Source: Metellina segmentata (Eukaryota; Arthropoda; Arachnida; Araneae; Tetragnathidae). Taken from it: a stretch of 64,000 nucleotides of DNA. The stretch spans positions 131,477,453 through 131,541,452 of the forward strand of contig OX375872.1 of NCBI GenBank assembly GCA_947359465.1, written 5' to 3'. The notes beneath the pieces were generated by a model that saw only the letters and a program-made list of their open reading frames with translations, was not told the origin of the DNA and made no database searches. The first letter of the stretch is position 1. Each line of letters opens with the position of its first letter. Both the position numbers and the translations under genes were made by a program. Shown piece by piece: positions 53,360 through 64,000 of this stretch.

Positions 53360-54611
53360 ATGAACCAGGATGTCCTTTACCGATATTCACCGGAATCTGA
53401 AGCCGAAGATGCAAAACTGGTTGTCTCCTCTCAAGAAATGAACAGAGTTTTGCAAGATCACCATGATGATGCTACAGCAGGCTATTATGGCTCTGAAGGA
53501 ACCTTTCAAAGAAACTCAAAGCGTTATTTTTGGACTGGAATGAAGAAATTTGTTGCCGATTATGTGAAGAACTGCTGTGATTGTAACAGATACAAGGCAT
53601 CAAACCTCAACCTTGCAGGACTGTTGCAAACACCTGTTCAGTCACAATGATTTGAAACTACGACAATATATCTTTTTGGTCCTTTACCAGAGAGTAAAAA
53701 TGGACAAAAGTGGATTTTCATAATTGAGGACTGTGCGAAAAGATGGGTAAAGTTGCTTGTTCTACAACACGCTACAGCCAGGGAGTGTGCGAAAATACTC
53801 GAGGAAGTCATCCTGAGGTATGGCTTACCTCGTCGGATCATTAGCGATAATGGAACACAATTTGTTAGCGCAGTAATGCAGCAATTGTGTTTCCTCCTAA
53901 AAATTAAGCAAAGCTTTGTGCCAGTATATCACCCCCAGGCGAATCCTGTGGAATGGAAAAATAGAGACTTAAAACCACGTCTCGCAATCCTGGTGGGGAA
54001 TGAACAGTCCTTATGGCCTGAAAAATTAGCCCCTATTGGCTTTGCAATGAACACTGCAAAGTGTGAGTCTAGAGGCCAAACTGCTGCATTCCTGCAGTTT
54101 TGAAGGGAATCAAGAACAACCAACTCACGACTTACGAACAGTGATTGACAACGATAACTTCGTCCCCGAAATCACGCCGTTCCTTAAAAGATTTGCAAGT
54201 ACTATTGCCCAAGTCAGAGAGGTGATAGAACAAAAACAAGACCAGAGGAATAGATATGCTGATAAAAACAGACGGCATGGTGCTCCATATTAACCAGGAG
54301 ATACTGTTTGGGTGTCGTCTCACCCAATCAATAAAGCCAAGCAGGGTAAGACTGCAAAGTTTAAGCCTCGTCGATATGAACAGTACATCATTCTTACACA
54401 GCGGTCACCCACCACCTATGAAGTTGCAAATCCAGCCTCACCGGATATACCATTGAGAGTGTACCACACGTCAGCCATCAGACCGTGCCAAAGTGCCAAC
54501 ACTGTGCTAGTCATACCTCTACGAAAGCGGGGCTGTCCAAGAAAAGTGGGTCCTGGTTCTGTCACGACACGTAAGCATGGAACCAGAGTGGGAGTGTGTG
54601 ACAGAAGTTAA
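53360..54611 (+). pseudogene. gypsy integrase
   Basis: N-terminal zinc-binding region with His in 'DHHDDATAGYYGSEGTFQ' and two Cys in 'KNCCDCNRYKASN'; core domain with 'IIEDCAKRWVKLLVLQ' (first Asp), 'PRRIISDNGTQFVSAV' (second Asp) and 'HPQANPVEWKNRDLKPRL' (Glu); C-terminal part 'PTTYEVANPASPDIPLRVYH'. It would insert element DNA into the genome. Broken by stops near 53648 and 54103. Confidence 0.9.
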
Positions 54612-54935
54612 ATTATGTCCTGTTATAGTTGGCGCCATGTTTTACGTGGCAGTTCAATAAAAGAACCGAACTGAGTTTATTGAAGAGTAGCGTGTATTAA
54701 TTCGAATGAAGTCTTCGACCAGCATGGTCAGCTTCTATTTTTTAGCGTTCGATTACCTGTAAATATTTATTAAGAATCCTGTAATAAACGAATTTAAACA
54801 CTATCCAGTGTTTTTCATTTGTGTTTTGGAAAACACTATGTTTATTGCAGGTTTTTAAGGGGAGAAGAGACTCAGCCGTTAAGTACAATTTTCCCGCCAA
54901 TCCTTGGCAGGAATTTAGGCCTATATTGGTAACGT
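54595..54935 (+). repeat. 3' LTR of the plus-strand gypsy element
   Basis: The purine-rich 'accagagtgggag' is followed by TGTGTGACAGAAGTTAAATT, and then 'tgttatagttggcgccatgt' and 'caataaaagaaccgaactga' (polyadenylation-like). The 3' edge is uncertain because no 5' LTR is present for comparison. Confidence 0.6.
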
Positions 54936-54939
54936 ATGA

Positions 54940-55860
54940 AGCGCTAAATAACTAAATTTTCCCAACCATACAAAATGGCTTTATTTTGCACCGTGTCATT
55001 TTCCCCATTGATAACATATGTCTTTAAAGCACCTCGTCAATGTTACTATGAGCAGAAATTTGTTTGATATTTAAAAAATACTTTTGTTCTGACTCATTAA
55101 ATTTCATTGTACTTTTTTGAAGGATTTCATGTATTTCCACAGCAGTATAAGTTATTTGAAACTCTTCAATCAATAATTCTTTTAGTTAGTCATATGAGTT
55201 GATTGAAGCTTCACTGCGAATGTGCAGTAATGCGTTTCTTCTGAGACAATGTTTCGAGAACAAACGTTGCAATCCATTGTAAGATATTTTCATGTCTTTC
55301 CCCTTTAAAGAGAGGCGTGACTGCTTCAATGTCAGAGAAGTTTACAAAAATTTTCGTTTCTCCTATGCCGTATCTCGATTGTAGATCAACATTTTCTAAT
55401 TAGGAACTAATCTCCCTATCGTTATCACAGCTTTTGGTTTCATGTTCGCTTTGTGTTAAGTTCCCTTTATCAATTAAATCACGTTTTGATTTTAAACTAA
55501 CCCTTTCATTTTTAGAATTATCCTCCTTATCAGTGTGCTTGTCTTACTCTAAATAATTATCTTTATTAATTGAATTACTTGTCATTTTTGTAAACCAACC
55601 GTTTCAGTTTGAGTACCACTTTCTTTAGTATAAACTTTATTTGTGGATCCAGATTGAACTACAGATTGTTCTGCTTCGTCATTAATTTCGTCTTCGAAAT
55701 GTCTTCTGTAATTAACGAATTCTTAAGAAATTCGAAATTGGATAGAAACGAAATAATCTTATTAGTAATTTCCTCTAATATAGTGTTCCCATTTTGAAAG
55801 ATTAATTTATCCAGTAATTTAACTGTTGAGGATTTTTGTTTCTTCACCGTTTTACTAATT
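54940..55860 (-). pseudogene. gypsy gag region of the minus-strand element
   Basis: On the minus strand, 'SRYGIGETKIFVNFSDIEAV', 'TPLFKGERHENILQWIATF' and, near the low end, 'YVINGENDTVQNKAILYGW' resemble capsid-type gag domains of arthropod gypsy elements. Many stops. A 62-codon frame at 55847-55659 lies upstream and may be the gag N-terminus. Confidence 0.7.
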
Positions 55861-55899
55861 CCTTATCATTCAATTCCTTATTGTTCAATATCCTTAAGT

Positions 55900-56520
55900 A
55901 ACATGATTACAATATTAATCAACAAATTCCAAAAAACTTTTCACCGAGTCTACAAATATAACATATTTGTTAACACTTTAACCTTACTTTAAATTACGTT
56001 GACAAGGTTCCACATCAACACAAAATATCCATAAAGAATTCTTTAAAACATAAACAGAAAACTACTCACGTAAACAATTGCATCGGTGCTAAAGAAGGAA
56101 CGAAGAAAGAAAAATTAATTCATAACGTATCCATTATGTTATTTAGTTTCTCTTTCCCTCTCGTTGGCAGACAGAAGACGAGGGGCACATTTGTTTTTTT
56201 ACCAGACGAAACGTTATTGTGCCGCCACACCCAGCTGAGCAACTAGATGTCTTAATCATCACTTTTCACAAGAATCAGCGAGACACATTTGATTTTCGAA
56301 ATCGGTGTGCGAAAATTATAATTCCAAAGTAAGCCACACATTCCACTGGACTAGGAACACGGCATGGATTGCACAATCGCTTCACACGCAAAACTTGGAA
56401 GCGGGCAAGAAGTGGCAGCCCTCCCCTCGCACTCCAAAGCTCGCGCACAAAAGGGAAACTTCACACGGTTTTGTTGATTCCGCTTAAGAGGTTGTTGCGA
56501 ACGGAACATCTAGACACAAC
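55900..56520. other. leader region of the gypsy element
   Basis: Between gag and the hAT element, with no recognisable gene. The frames at 56305-56629 are chance frames that run into the hAT element. Presumed 5' untranslated leader of the minus-strand element, by position only. Confidence 0.35.
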
Positions 56521-57302
56521 TAGGGATGCGACATCGATAGCAAAACATCGACGTTTTGAAACATCGATGTTCAAAATTGAAACATCGATGTTGATAATAC
56601 ATCGATCCAAAAACATCGATGTTTTTTAAATTCAGTGTATTTAAACTTTTTCCCCCATTTCTTAAAACTGGTTTAGCAACTTGTGATGCTACATCGACAG
56701 CAAAATATCGATGTTGATAATACATCGCCCCCAAACCATCGATGTTTTTAAAATTCAGTGTATTTAAACTTTTTTCCCCATTTCTTAAAACTGGTTTACC
56801 AACTATTGATGCGACATCGACAGCAAAACATCGATGTTCAAAATTAATACATCGATGTTGATAATACATCGCCCCCAAACCATCGATGTTTTTAAAATTC
56901 AGTGTATTTAAACATGTTTCCCCATTTCTTAAAACTGGTTTAGCAACTAGTGATGCGACATCGGCTCCAATACATCGATGTTTTTTCTAAAACATCAATG
57001 TTTAGAAAACATCGACATCGATGTCCCATCCCTACTTTTCAGACCCTTCATCCTTGGCCACTTTGGTCTAAAAGTATGTTCAATTTACTGATTCTAAAAC
57101 TTATGCTACTTGGTTATTTTTAAAATTTTTATAACGGTACTTTTTTCATTTAAAAATAAAACATCGACAGCGTAAAAACATTGACAAGTATAAACATCGA
57201 TGTTACCAAAACATCGACCCCAATACATCAATGTTAAATACATCGATGTTTTTTAAAAAACATCGATGTTTTGAAAACATCGACATCGATGTCGCATCCC
57301 TA
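56521..57302. mobile_element. hAT-type element, family 1 (ACATCGATGT arrays), copy 3
   Basis: 782 bp, starting TAGGGATGCGACATCGAT and ending ATCGATGTCGCATCCCTA, with the exact 8-bp duplication GACACAAC (56513-56520, 57303-57310). The interior has the same ~150-bp unit as copy 1 in inverse orientation ('cccatttcttaaaactggtt', three times) and the 'acttttcagacccttcatcc' segment shared with copy 2. No transposase remnant is seen. It sits in the leader of the gypsy element, hence younger than it. Confidence 0.93.
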
Positions 57303-57513
57303 GACACAACAAGTATGCACAAAGACCGTTGCGGATCCATCGTATATGTGGCGCAACAGTAACACTGATGTTACCTGCGGCGGAGGAAAGCCTTTGTCCA
57401 TTCTACAAAGTTCAGAGCTTTTTTCAACTTTCGCCTGAGTCCCCCCCCCAAAAAAAAAAATAAAAATTATAGCACTTGATTAGACCTAGCCCCGTTTAAC
57501 ATCCTGGCGGCTT

Positions 57514-57654
57514 CTAATAACATCCGGGCACAGTTGGAAATCAGACGTGTATTGGGACGCAGAAAGCAGGCGATGTTAAAACAAAGTTCTTTATTACGCC
57601 ATAGTGTCGTAGCAGTTTCCCCAGTAGGTAGGGAACTAGGTTCTTTTATCATAC
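57514..57654 (-). repeat. partial 5' LTR of the minus-strand gypsy element
   Basis: Matches the inner ~140 bp of the 3' LTR ('ctaataacatccgggcacag' to 'aggttcttttatcatac') and then stops abruptly at a TTAA (57655-57658), where piggyBac-related sequence begins. The rest of the LTR is missing. Confidence 0.8.
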
Positions 57655-59070
57655 TTAACCCGTTTTATCGCAAATCATTTATTTTGTTCAAATATGAGAA
57701 TAATCATATTTTATAAGGTTAATTAAACCTAAATAAACTAAATATAGCAAAATTTGAAAATTTTTTATATTTTATTTAAGAAATCTGACCCATTCTCTAA
57801 ATAGGACACTGGGATAAAGGGGATGAAATTTGCACTTACATGTTCTAGTGTTCTCTTCATTAGTGAAAAGCAATTTCCGAGTACAAAGTTTTACTTTATC
57901 CGAATAATACTTTCTTATCTACAAGAGAGTTCAATTTTCAGTTGAATTTGACTCGAATCTTGGTGGAAAGGCCAAAAACAAACTTGATAAGGTGCAGAAG
58001 ATATCCTGGGTCTACCTCTTGTTCTGATCACAGTCTTTTTGAGATAAACTGATGTTATAGCTCTTGTTATAGCAACTCCTTCAAGTTTAAGGCATCACTT
58101 TTGTTGACAGCTTTGTGGATTATCCATCATTTACCACTGCCATATCTAGTGTACGAATGAAAAGTGGACAGTACCACTTTTTTCTTTGAATTTTAATTGC
58201 ATATAGTCTAGCCAACCAGTCGTGGTGATCCACAACGATCATATGTTTGTTGTACTTATCAAATTAGGCATCTTCACGTTAACTTTATCTTCGTGTCCTT
58301 TTACTCGCTTCTTCACATCAAAGAATGGTTCTTTATGTGGATTCATGATGATTCTAAAGTGGAATTCTAAGATGGAATTCTAAAGTGTTGAAATTTGTAA
58401 CAGCAGTGACAGTACTATTGTCATTGCATCGCACCAAAAAAATCTCGGAATACTTGCTAAATGTAAAATCCGACGTGCTTCTTTCTTCCGCATAGACTTA
58501 GATTCTTCTAAAGGACACTCATGGTATATCTTATTTTCTTGTATGGTTCTGTGGCTCGATAACCCTGTTCACCAAGACTTTTCAAAAAATCAATGCCGGT
58601 AAAAAAGTTATCAATATATAAAGTGTAGCTTGAAGGTATCACAATATTCTTTGTCAGTTTCATCTCAACCCGGGTACCAATAGGAGTATCATTTCTTGCA
58701 TCAGATTCTTTACAGCAGTAGAGAGAAACCTTGTATCAATATCCTTCGCTTCCACAGAGAGCCCAAAGTTTATATTCCAAATGTATTGTCTTGACTCAGA
58801 TAAACTATTTCAGACTATTCCTAAACAGCTATCTAAACTATATTTAAACTATTTAATAAAATTCAAATGTTTCCTCTAACTTAAGAAACCTTTGCATTGA
58901 CATGACTCAGCAGGGGTAAAAAACTAGGGAGGGGAAAAGTTATTTTACTTTCACTTATAAGGTTAGAAAAAACACGTCGATTGCATGCTTATTGTCCCAC
59001 TGTCCTATTTAGAGGACACTTGAAAAATAATGCGCTACAACTTACCTAATGACAATAAAGCTTTAATTAA
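57655..59070 (-). mobile_element. decayed piggyBac element
   Basis: A TTAA at 57655-57658 is followed by CCCGTTTTATCGC, a plausible piggyBac end. Inside, subterminal inverted repeats 'ctctaaataggacactgggataa' (57795) and the inverse 'tgtcccactgtcctatttagagg' (58990) face each other. The right end is unclear: a TTAA occurs at 59063 and again at 59067, but no matching terminus. A transposase pseudogene fills the interior. Confidence 0.7.
57960..58800 (-). pseudogene. piggyBac transposase, degenerate
   Basis: On the minus strand in shifting frames: 'LEYKLWALCGSEGY' (the third-strand region of the DDD domain), 'SSYTLYIDNFFTGIDFLKSL' with the catalytic-Asp motif DNFFT, 'FFDVKKRVKGHEDKVNVKMP', then 'YNKHMIVVDHHDWLARLYAI' and 'KKWYCPLFIRTLDMAVVND', the hallmark C-terminal block around the last catalytic Asp. 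The N-terminal part is not found. Many stops; not functional. Confidence 0.88.
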
Positions 59071-59344
59071 CCAACAGGATGATAAAAAAGAGTACTGTCA
59101 CATAAAAAAAATGCCCATCCAAGTGTACAAAGTAAACCGAAAAGGAATCCTGCAACAGCAAAAAAAAAAAAAGAAAGATACAAACCACGCCAACTAACTC
59201 TGGGAGTAAACAAAGTTTCCAGCAGGAGGTGCCAAACTTTGCCACACACAACTCATACTTGCATAAGTTTATGCATACCACAACATGTTCCAGTTGATAA
59301 AATATTCCCAAAAAACAAATACTGATTTCCACATGCTATTTTTA

Positions 59345-59850
59345 TGCTTGGGTTAACTGTCTATGGTAAATATGAGTCTGGTAAGGAGAAACTGGAGTCG
59401 CAAACCTTGGATACCAAGTAATTACCTTTCACAATTACCTGAAATTGTCCGCCTTATGTTTGGCGTAGCTTGGCCAAATATGGCCTTTGCGCCATAAATC
59501 CACAAACCAACTAACTTTTTAAAATTACATGTTTCTCATGTATCACGAAACTGGTTTTGGAGTTTTGCAATATTTTATGATTACATCTTCTCTCAATTTG
59601 AATAGAAAAAAATCTAAAAGAGCCAACTTGATTACCACTGCGTTGCGCCGAATTTCAAAGCAATCTCATAGTCGAGTAGAAAAACATCTTCCTCTACATC
59701 TATTTTAAATGGAATGAAATATTCCTAAGATGCAGCCCTTATCAATACTTTATATTCGACAAACCCGTCCGACGGCCAACCTTCTTCATAACAGAAAGGT
59801 TGAGGCACATTGTACCTCTGCTTTTCTCAATAGATGAAGTACGTTGCTTC
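59345..59850 (+). repeat. direct duplication, copy 1
   Basis: 'ggttaactgtctatggtaaa', 'gaaattgtccgccttatgtt', 'tttcaaagcaatctcatagt', 'taagatgcagcccttatcaa' and 'cttcataacagaaaggttga' recur at 59995-60480 about 650 bp downstream. It contains a piece of the 44.6-46.4-kb repeat family. 59070-59345 is unassigned. Confidence 0.85.
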
Positions 59851-59994
59851 ATTTTCACCCAAATCGTAAAATCTGATTACCTTCGAAATGTATTCATCAT
59901 CATTATTTAGTTCGATCAGGGCATATCTTTTTTGGTTTGTACAGACTTCACTATCCCGAGGTACTTTAGTACTCAATTCTTATCCCACTGGGTT

Positions 59995-60259
59995 TACTGT
60001 CTCTGGTAAACACGTGGGTCGCAACCCCAGGATACCCATTCCATCTTTCTCTTTTCCCCCTCCATACTTTCATTTCAAATTACCTGACATTGTCCGCCTT
60101 ATGTTTGACGCAGCTTGGCCAAATATAACCCTTGCGCCATAAAACCCCAAACCAACTAACTGTTTAAAATTACATGTGTTTCATGATGAAGCTGGTTTAT
60201 TTTTGCAATATTTTATGATTATTTCTTCAGTTGGAATTGAGAAAAATCTAAAAAACAAC

Positions 60260-60291
<32 letters not shown>

Positions 60292-60480
60292 GTTTATTAC
60301 AGCGTTACGCCTAATTTCAAAGCAATCTGAGAGTCGAGTTGAAAAACATCCTCCCTGCATCTATTTTAAATGGAATGAAATGCTCCTAAGATGCAGCCCT
60401 TATCGATACTTTATATTCGACAAACCCGTCCGGCGGCCTACCTTCTTCATGACAGAAAGGTTGAGGCACATTCCTCCCTG
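59995..60480 (+). repeat. direct duplication, copy 2, with poly(A)
   Basis: Second copy of 59345-59850, with an A run of about 28 bases at 60260-60287 that copy 1 lacks. The 101-codon frame here runs through the poly(A) and is unsupported. Confidence 0.85.
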
Positions 60481-60770
60481 AGCAAAAAGCATTTTAAATC
60501 AACCACTTCAAAATGAAATTGGGCCCTGCTTGAATACATGGCCATTTTTTCGAGCATTCCATTCTTCTGAACTCTGAATGGAGGAACGACATAAAGAATC
60601 GAGCCCACCGCAAATTGCATCCTACATTCTATTCGACTGTTGGTCATTTGTATTACTTCAGAAGTTTAACCGAAGAAAGATTTGATGCCAAACTTAGAGG
60701 CTGGGAACAAAAGTTAAAACGAGGCTATCTGAATCCAGAACCTGAAACGATAATTGAGAAAGCTGGAGTA
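60481..60770 (+). repeat. left arm of a long inverted repeat
   Basis: 'ctgaactctgaatggaggaa', 'cgactgttggtcatttgtat' and 'gaatccagaacctgaaacga' reappear in reverse complement at 62862-63150. The arms are about 290 bp with indels and lie about 2.1 kb apart. The sequence between (60790-62296) has no gene or repeat I recognise. Confidence 0.8.
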
Positions 60771-61861
60771 ATCAGAGAAATCCCCTAAGGAATATTGCTC
60801 ATTATTATCTCTTTTATCGTTTCTTTTGAGACTTTTTTGTCACCCGTTCGTCAAGTTGCGGTAAATGAGAACGCAAGTAATAATCAGCGTTTTATGATAT
60901 ATTTTTTCCCTTCCTCCTCGGTTCTTTAATTTTTCTCCCATTATGCTACTTTCTGATGAATTTTTTCTTTCCGCCAATTACTTATTTTTCTTCATTGCAT
61001 TTAGATTTTTTTAAACTTTTTCCTGGGGACCTTTTTCGCGTGCACTGAAGGAAAGATTAATGAGTCCGTAATCAACGTGCGCAGAAGTAATAAGATCTCG
61101 ATAACTGTACCTATTCAAATCGTATAAGTCATGAAAAATAACTCAGATAGCTATTAATCATCCTCTGGGGGTCTGATTCTAGTAAATTATGCTCCATTAA
61201 TTATTCGTTAATCAGAAGAAAATACTCGCTATTGGAGATTTAAATTGTTAGATCATGTATATCTTATTTAATAATGATTTGGATATTCCCTTTTGATTAC
61301 ATTTACGCGTTTGCGATTCTTCTGTTTGGGTTATGACTGGAAATTATCTGGAAGTTTTATGGATTAAATAATCATTTATATCACGAGTCGCAATCGGATA
61401 CTCAGGAGCTTCTAAATTTATTTTTATCGCCAGAATAAATAAGTGGGCCCGGACTTTGTTGACTTGCCATATCCCCTTTCGTTACACTTCGTAATAACAA
61501 TATAGATGGCAATTTAGCTTAGCTTAGCAATAATAATATTAAATTTAATTATTCAGTTACACGCAGACACACATATTTATATATAATTTTAGAACTCAAA
61601 CAGGCAACATTATATAAAAGCAAAGAGGGGAAAAGAATAGAGCAGTAAAGTACTTTGGATTAGCGAAGCCAGTACACGCCTAAAAAAGACATGCCCTGGA
61701 GGAAATAAATAATAATGATGAATGTATTGAGAAGGTAATCAGATTTTTACGATTTGGGTGCAAATGAAGTAACGTTCTTCATCTATTTAGACAAGCAGAT
61801 GTACAAGGGCATTGCTAATCAAATTAGTTTTTAAATTTTTCTCCATTTTAATTTGGTAGTA

Positions 61862-62165
61862 GGTAAATGTAGTTAATTAACGTCGCATTGGAGTAACACA
61901 ACGGGCTATTGGGACAGTCCGGGATCAATCCCGAAGGGAAAGATTCCAGGAAAACACCTCGTCATTTTGATCAATTGTCAGATGACGAGGTCAACACATG
62001 ATCTGGAACCCCACTGTCTAAACATGCACGCTACGCCAACGTGAGGACATTTGAGGACACAACAGATTTAACATGCACCAGCCTCCGTGTATAAGACACC
62101 TTGATTGGACCTAGTTTTGAACTCGCATCTGGTGCTCTTCTATTCAACCGAGCTACAACGGCTCC
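61862..62165 (-). mobile_element. tRNA-derived SINE, head type B, near full length
   Basis: 'ttaattaacgtcgcattgga', 'caatcccgaagggaaagatt', 'ccccactgtctaaacatgca', 'gccaacgtgaggacatttga', 'agatttaacatgcaccagcc', then the head 'gttttgaactcgcatctggt' and 'tcaaccgagctacaacggct'. Complete in order, moderately diverged. Confidence 0.85.
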
Positions 62166-62296
62166 TAATTTTAATTTGAGATGTAACCATTGAACACTGT
62201 AAAACTCCGAAAGCTACTCGGTTTAAAAATTTTTGTTAAAAAATGAAGCATTATTTTCTATTAATGATAAATATTCCTTGGGGATTTGTCTGATTA

Positions 62297-62859
62297 GGGG
62301 AAAGTGATCTAATATGAGACACTTTTTTAAAAATTGTGTTGGTAGTTGTCTAATGAAAAATTTAGCAAACATCTTTCTGATTTTCAACACTCACTAAAGC
62401 TGTATTGAAATGTTGATGGGTTGTTTGGCAAAATACATTGCAAATATACGTAAAAAAACACTTTGTAAAATGTTTCGAAACAGCTATTTTGGGAATAGGT
62501 TGCTCAATATGAGGCACCAAGGTTTATTATTATGATATTGACCATTCACAATAATAAATAAATACAAGCGTGACCAAAAAACTCTATTTAATATAAAACT
62601 TGAATTAGAAGTATATACTTTTCAATTAACGACTTACCTAATATGTCTAAAGGCCAGTCAAAAAGAACTCTTAAAAGCGATGTTCCACTAAAGGTTGTTA
62701 CTGAAGTATAGGTAGACTTGTGCAATGGAAAATGTTATGTTTACAATGACTAGTATCCCCAGCTAATAGTCCACGACACTCTCAGTAGATGACGACACCG
62801 TCTGGTAAAAATACAGTATCTCATATTAGGCAAGTATCTCATATTCGGTCACTTTCCCC
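62297..62859. mobile_element. TA-flanked MITE (GGGGAAAGTGA type), intact copy
   Basis: The 563-bp element has inverted ends GGGGAAAGTGATCTAATATGAGA and the inverse of GGGGAAAGTGACCGAATATGAGA, with TA on both sides (62295-62296, 62860-62861). It matches 7156-7424 plus 8931-9243 throughout. No coding sequence. Confidence 0.88.
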
Positions 62860-62861
62860 TA

Positions 62862-63150
62862 CTCCAGCTTTCTCAATTAACGTTTCAGGTTCTGGATTCA
62901 GATAGCCTCGTGTTGACTTTTGTTCTTAACCCTTCAGCAACACAAATGACCAACAGTAAAAGGGAATGGACAGTGCATTTTGCAGTGGGCTCAATTCTTC
63001 AGGCCGTTTCCCCATTCAGAGTTCAGAGTTGGTTTAAAATGCCGTTTGATCAAGGAAGGAAGTTCCTCAAACCTTCGGCCTTGAAGTAGACTGGTCATTT
63101 AAAGTAACAGAGTTCGCTGGATCGGTTTACCGAAACTTCCGACTTGAAAA
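62862..63150 (-). repeat. right arm of a long inverted repeat
   Basis: Inverse of 60481-60770 ('ctccagctttctcaattaac', 'aggttctggattcagatagc', 'acaaatgaccaacagtaaaa'). The MITE at 62297-62859 abuts its inner edge at a TA. Confidence 0.8.
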
Positions 63151-63252
63151 ATTCCATTCCGCTCAAAATTTACACGGCCAATGATGTTTTCAATTTCACT
63201 CGTTCAGATTGTTTTGCAACTCGGCACATTGAACATGAATCATGAATTATAG

Positions 63253-63515
63253 TAGGTTGGTATTTTTAATTAACGTCTTACTGGAGCATAACAACTAGCT
63301 ACTGGCGACGATCAGGAATCAACCCCCGAAGGGAAAGAGCGAGGACAACACCAAGTAATTTAAAACCACGGTCGGAAGACGAAGTTACACCTGAGCTGTC
63401 ACCCGACTGTCCAAACTTTCACGCCACGTCATTGTAAGGATTTAACCTGCACCATCCCTTTTTGTAAACAACGGTCTTTGGCTGAACTCGAACTCGCAAG
63501 CCAACGGTTAGAGAT
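63253..63515 (-). mobile_element. tRNA-derived SINE, head type B
   Basis: 'ttaattaacgtcttactgga', 'aacccccgaagggaaagagc', 'cacccgactgtccaaacttt', 'ggatttaacctgcaccatcc', then 'tggctgaactcgaactcgca'. A deletion removes part of the body around 63440. The last ~480 bases of the window hold nothing I recognise. Confidence 0.8.
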
Positions 63516-64000
63516 TGGTACTTTGTTAATAAGTCTATCTAACCAGAATGTATTTTTCCGACATCTGCTGAGTGAAAGTAGGTAAAAAGGATATTATTCC
63601 AAATTAACGAAAAAACGTTTGTTTTAGCATTAGAAAATCATCTTTATTAATAATTATCCGTAGGTATAGGAAATCAATCACCAACAATTAATAAAAGCAA
63701 CTACTAATACTACTAGTAGTAAGTATTAAACGATTGATGATGATTAGTCTTACTTGTTTCCACACCAAAAAACATCAGTTTGCTTTATACGTAGTACTTT
63801 TCTATTTATCTTAAACTAACTAGTCGCTATCTCTAATGTCGTTGAGCAAATGACATACAAATTGTACCTAACCTTGTCTCATACTAACGTAAAAATTTAA
63901 TCTTTGGCAGTTTTTGGTCAACATACAATCAAGGGAACTCTTAATTATTCTTAATTGCTTAAATCGAAGTTATATTGTAATGAAAATCACTTTTGAGTTT

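Larger units (their letters stand above)
52005..54935 (+). mobile_element. second Ty3/gypsy element, 5'-truncated, antiparallel insert
   Basis: Plus-strand reverse transcriptase, RNase H, integrase and 3' LTR, inserted between the protease and gag parts of the minus-strand element. gag, protease and the 5' LTR are absent. The pol sequence is of the type common in spider and other arthropod genomes. Junctions are approximate: sequence on either side belongs to the outer element. Confidence 0.85.
47943..57654 (-). mobile_element. Ty3/gypsy LTR retrotransposon, degenerate and interrupted
   Basis: Minus-strand order from high to low coordinates: partial 5' LTR (57514-57654), leader, gag (about 55860-54945), then protease, reverse transcriptase, RNase H and integrase (51981-49003), polypurine tract, and 3' LTR (about 48418-47943). 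It is interrupted by a plus-strand gypsy fragment (about 52005-54935) and by a hAT element (56521-57302). Every reading frame has stops or frameshifts. No envelope-like gene is seen. Confidence 0.85.

Noticed and set aside
52005..54935. Retrovirus-like element with an envelope gene
   Set aside because: Only reverse transcriptase, RNase H, integrase and an LTR are visible; nothing between integrase and LTR suggests an envelope, so it is a plain Ty3/gypsy retrotransposon fragment.
59347..59356. GGGTTAA as the right end of the piggyBac element
   Set aside because: The same sequence context recurs at about 59995-60010 as part of the direct duplication, so it is not an element end.
60176..60481. 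101-codon frame with a run of Lys
   Set aside because: The Lys run is the poly(A) stretch, and the duplicate at 59.5 kb has no such frame.

Overview
This window reads as intergenic, repeat-dominated DNA from a large, AT-rich animal genome. An arthropod is most likely. Three things point that way: the DUF4817-type IS630/Tc1 transposases, the abundance of piggyBac, hAT and Tc1 relics, and a Ty3/gypsy pol of a type I associate with spiders and other arthropods. The species is not determined, and a chelicerate is only a guess. I find no supportable host protein-coding gene, no rRNA and no genuine tRNA gene. Almost every long open frame is either part of a transposon gene or a chance frame in repeats, the extreme case being the frames across a CA microsatellite.

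Layout. 0.1-4.2 kb is a cluster of tRNA-derived SINE copies; one is split by a hAT element, which is itself split by a nearly intact IS630-like (DUF4817) element. 4.2-9.4 kb holds minisatellites and a second nest, in which a tandem repeat is split by a TA-flanked MITE and that MITE by a second, almost identical IS630-like copy. 9.4-11.4 kb is a decayed Tc1 element whose transposase middle has become a 302-bp tandem array. 11.9-14.2 kb is a decayed hAT element encoding a GTF2IRD2-like transposase, followed by a Tc1 scrap. 15-20.5 kb is mostly tandem repeats plus a GC-richer block of unknown nature. 20.9-26.7 kb has SINEs, a TTAA-flanked foldback element, a hAT element built from ACATCGATGT palindromes, and a palindromic mariner derivative. 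26.7-35.7 kb contains another GC-richer block, SINEs, a TIR element, a Harbinger-like MITE, a piggyBac deletion derivative and a hAT element made of GTTGCATTTAT motifs. 35.8-41 kb holds a second ACATCGATGT hAT element that still carries the end of a hAT transposase, a TTAA MITE, a 153-bp hAT MITE and a 340-bp tandem array. 41-47.4 kb has TA and CA microsatellites, duplicated blocks and an intact copy of the first hAT family. 47.9-57.7 kb is a minus-strand Ty3/gypsy element, broken by a 5'-truncated plus-strand gypsy fragment and by a third ACATCGATGT hAT element. 57.7-59 kb is a ruined piggyBac transposase, and 59.3-64 kb has duplications, an inverted repeat, a TA-flanked MITE and SINEs.

The most informative signals are structural. 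Exact or nearly exact target-site duplications (8 bp for five hAT elements with two further near-matches, TTAA for three piggyBac-like elements, TA for the Tc1/IS630 group, TAA for Harbinger) fix element boundaries to the base and let the insertion order be read. Four of the DNA elements sit inside SINE copies, two of them inside the short tRNA-like head. The only nearly young elements are the two IS630-like copies, which carry different single disabling mutations, so an active source may exist elsewhere in this genome.
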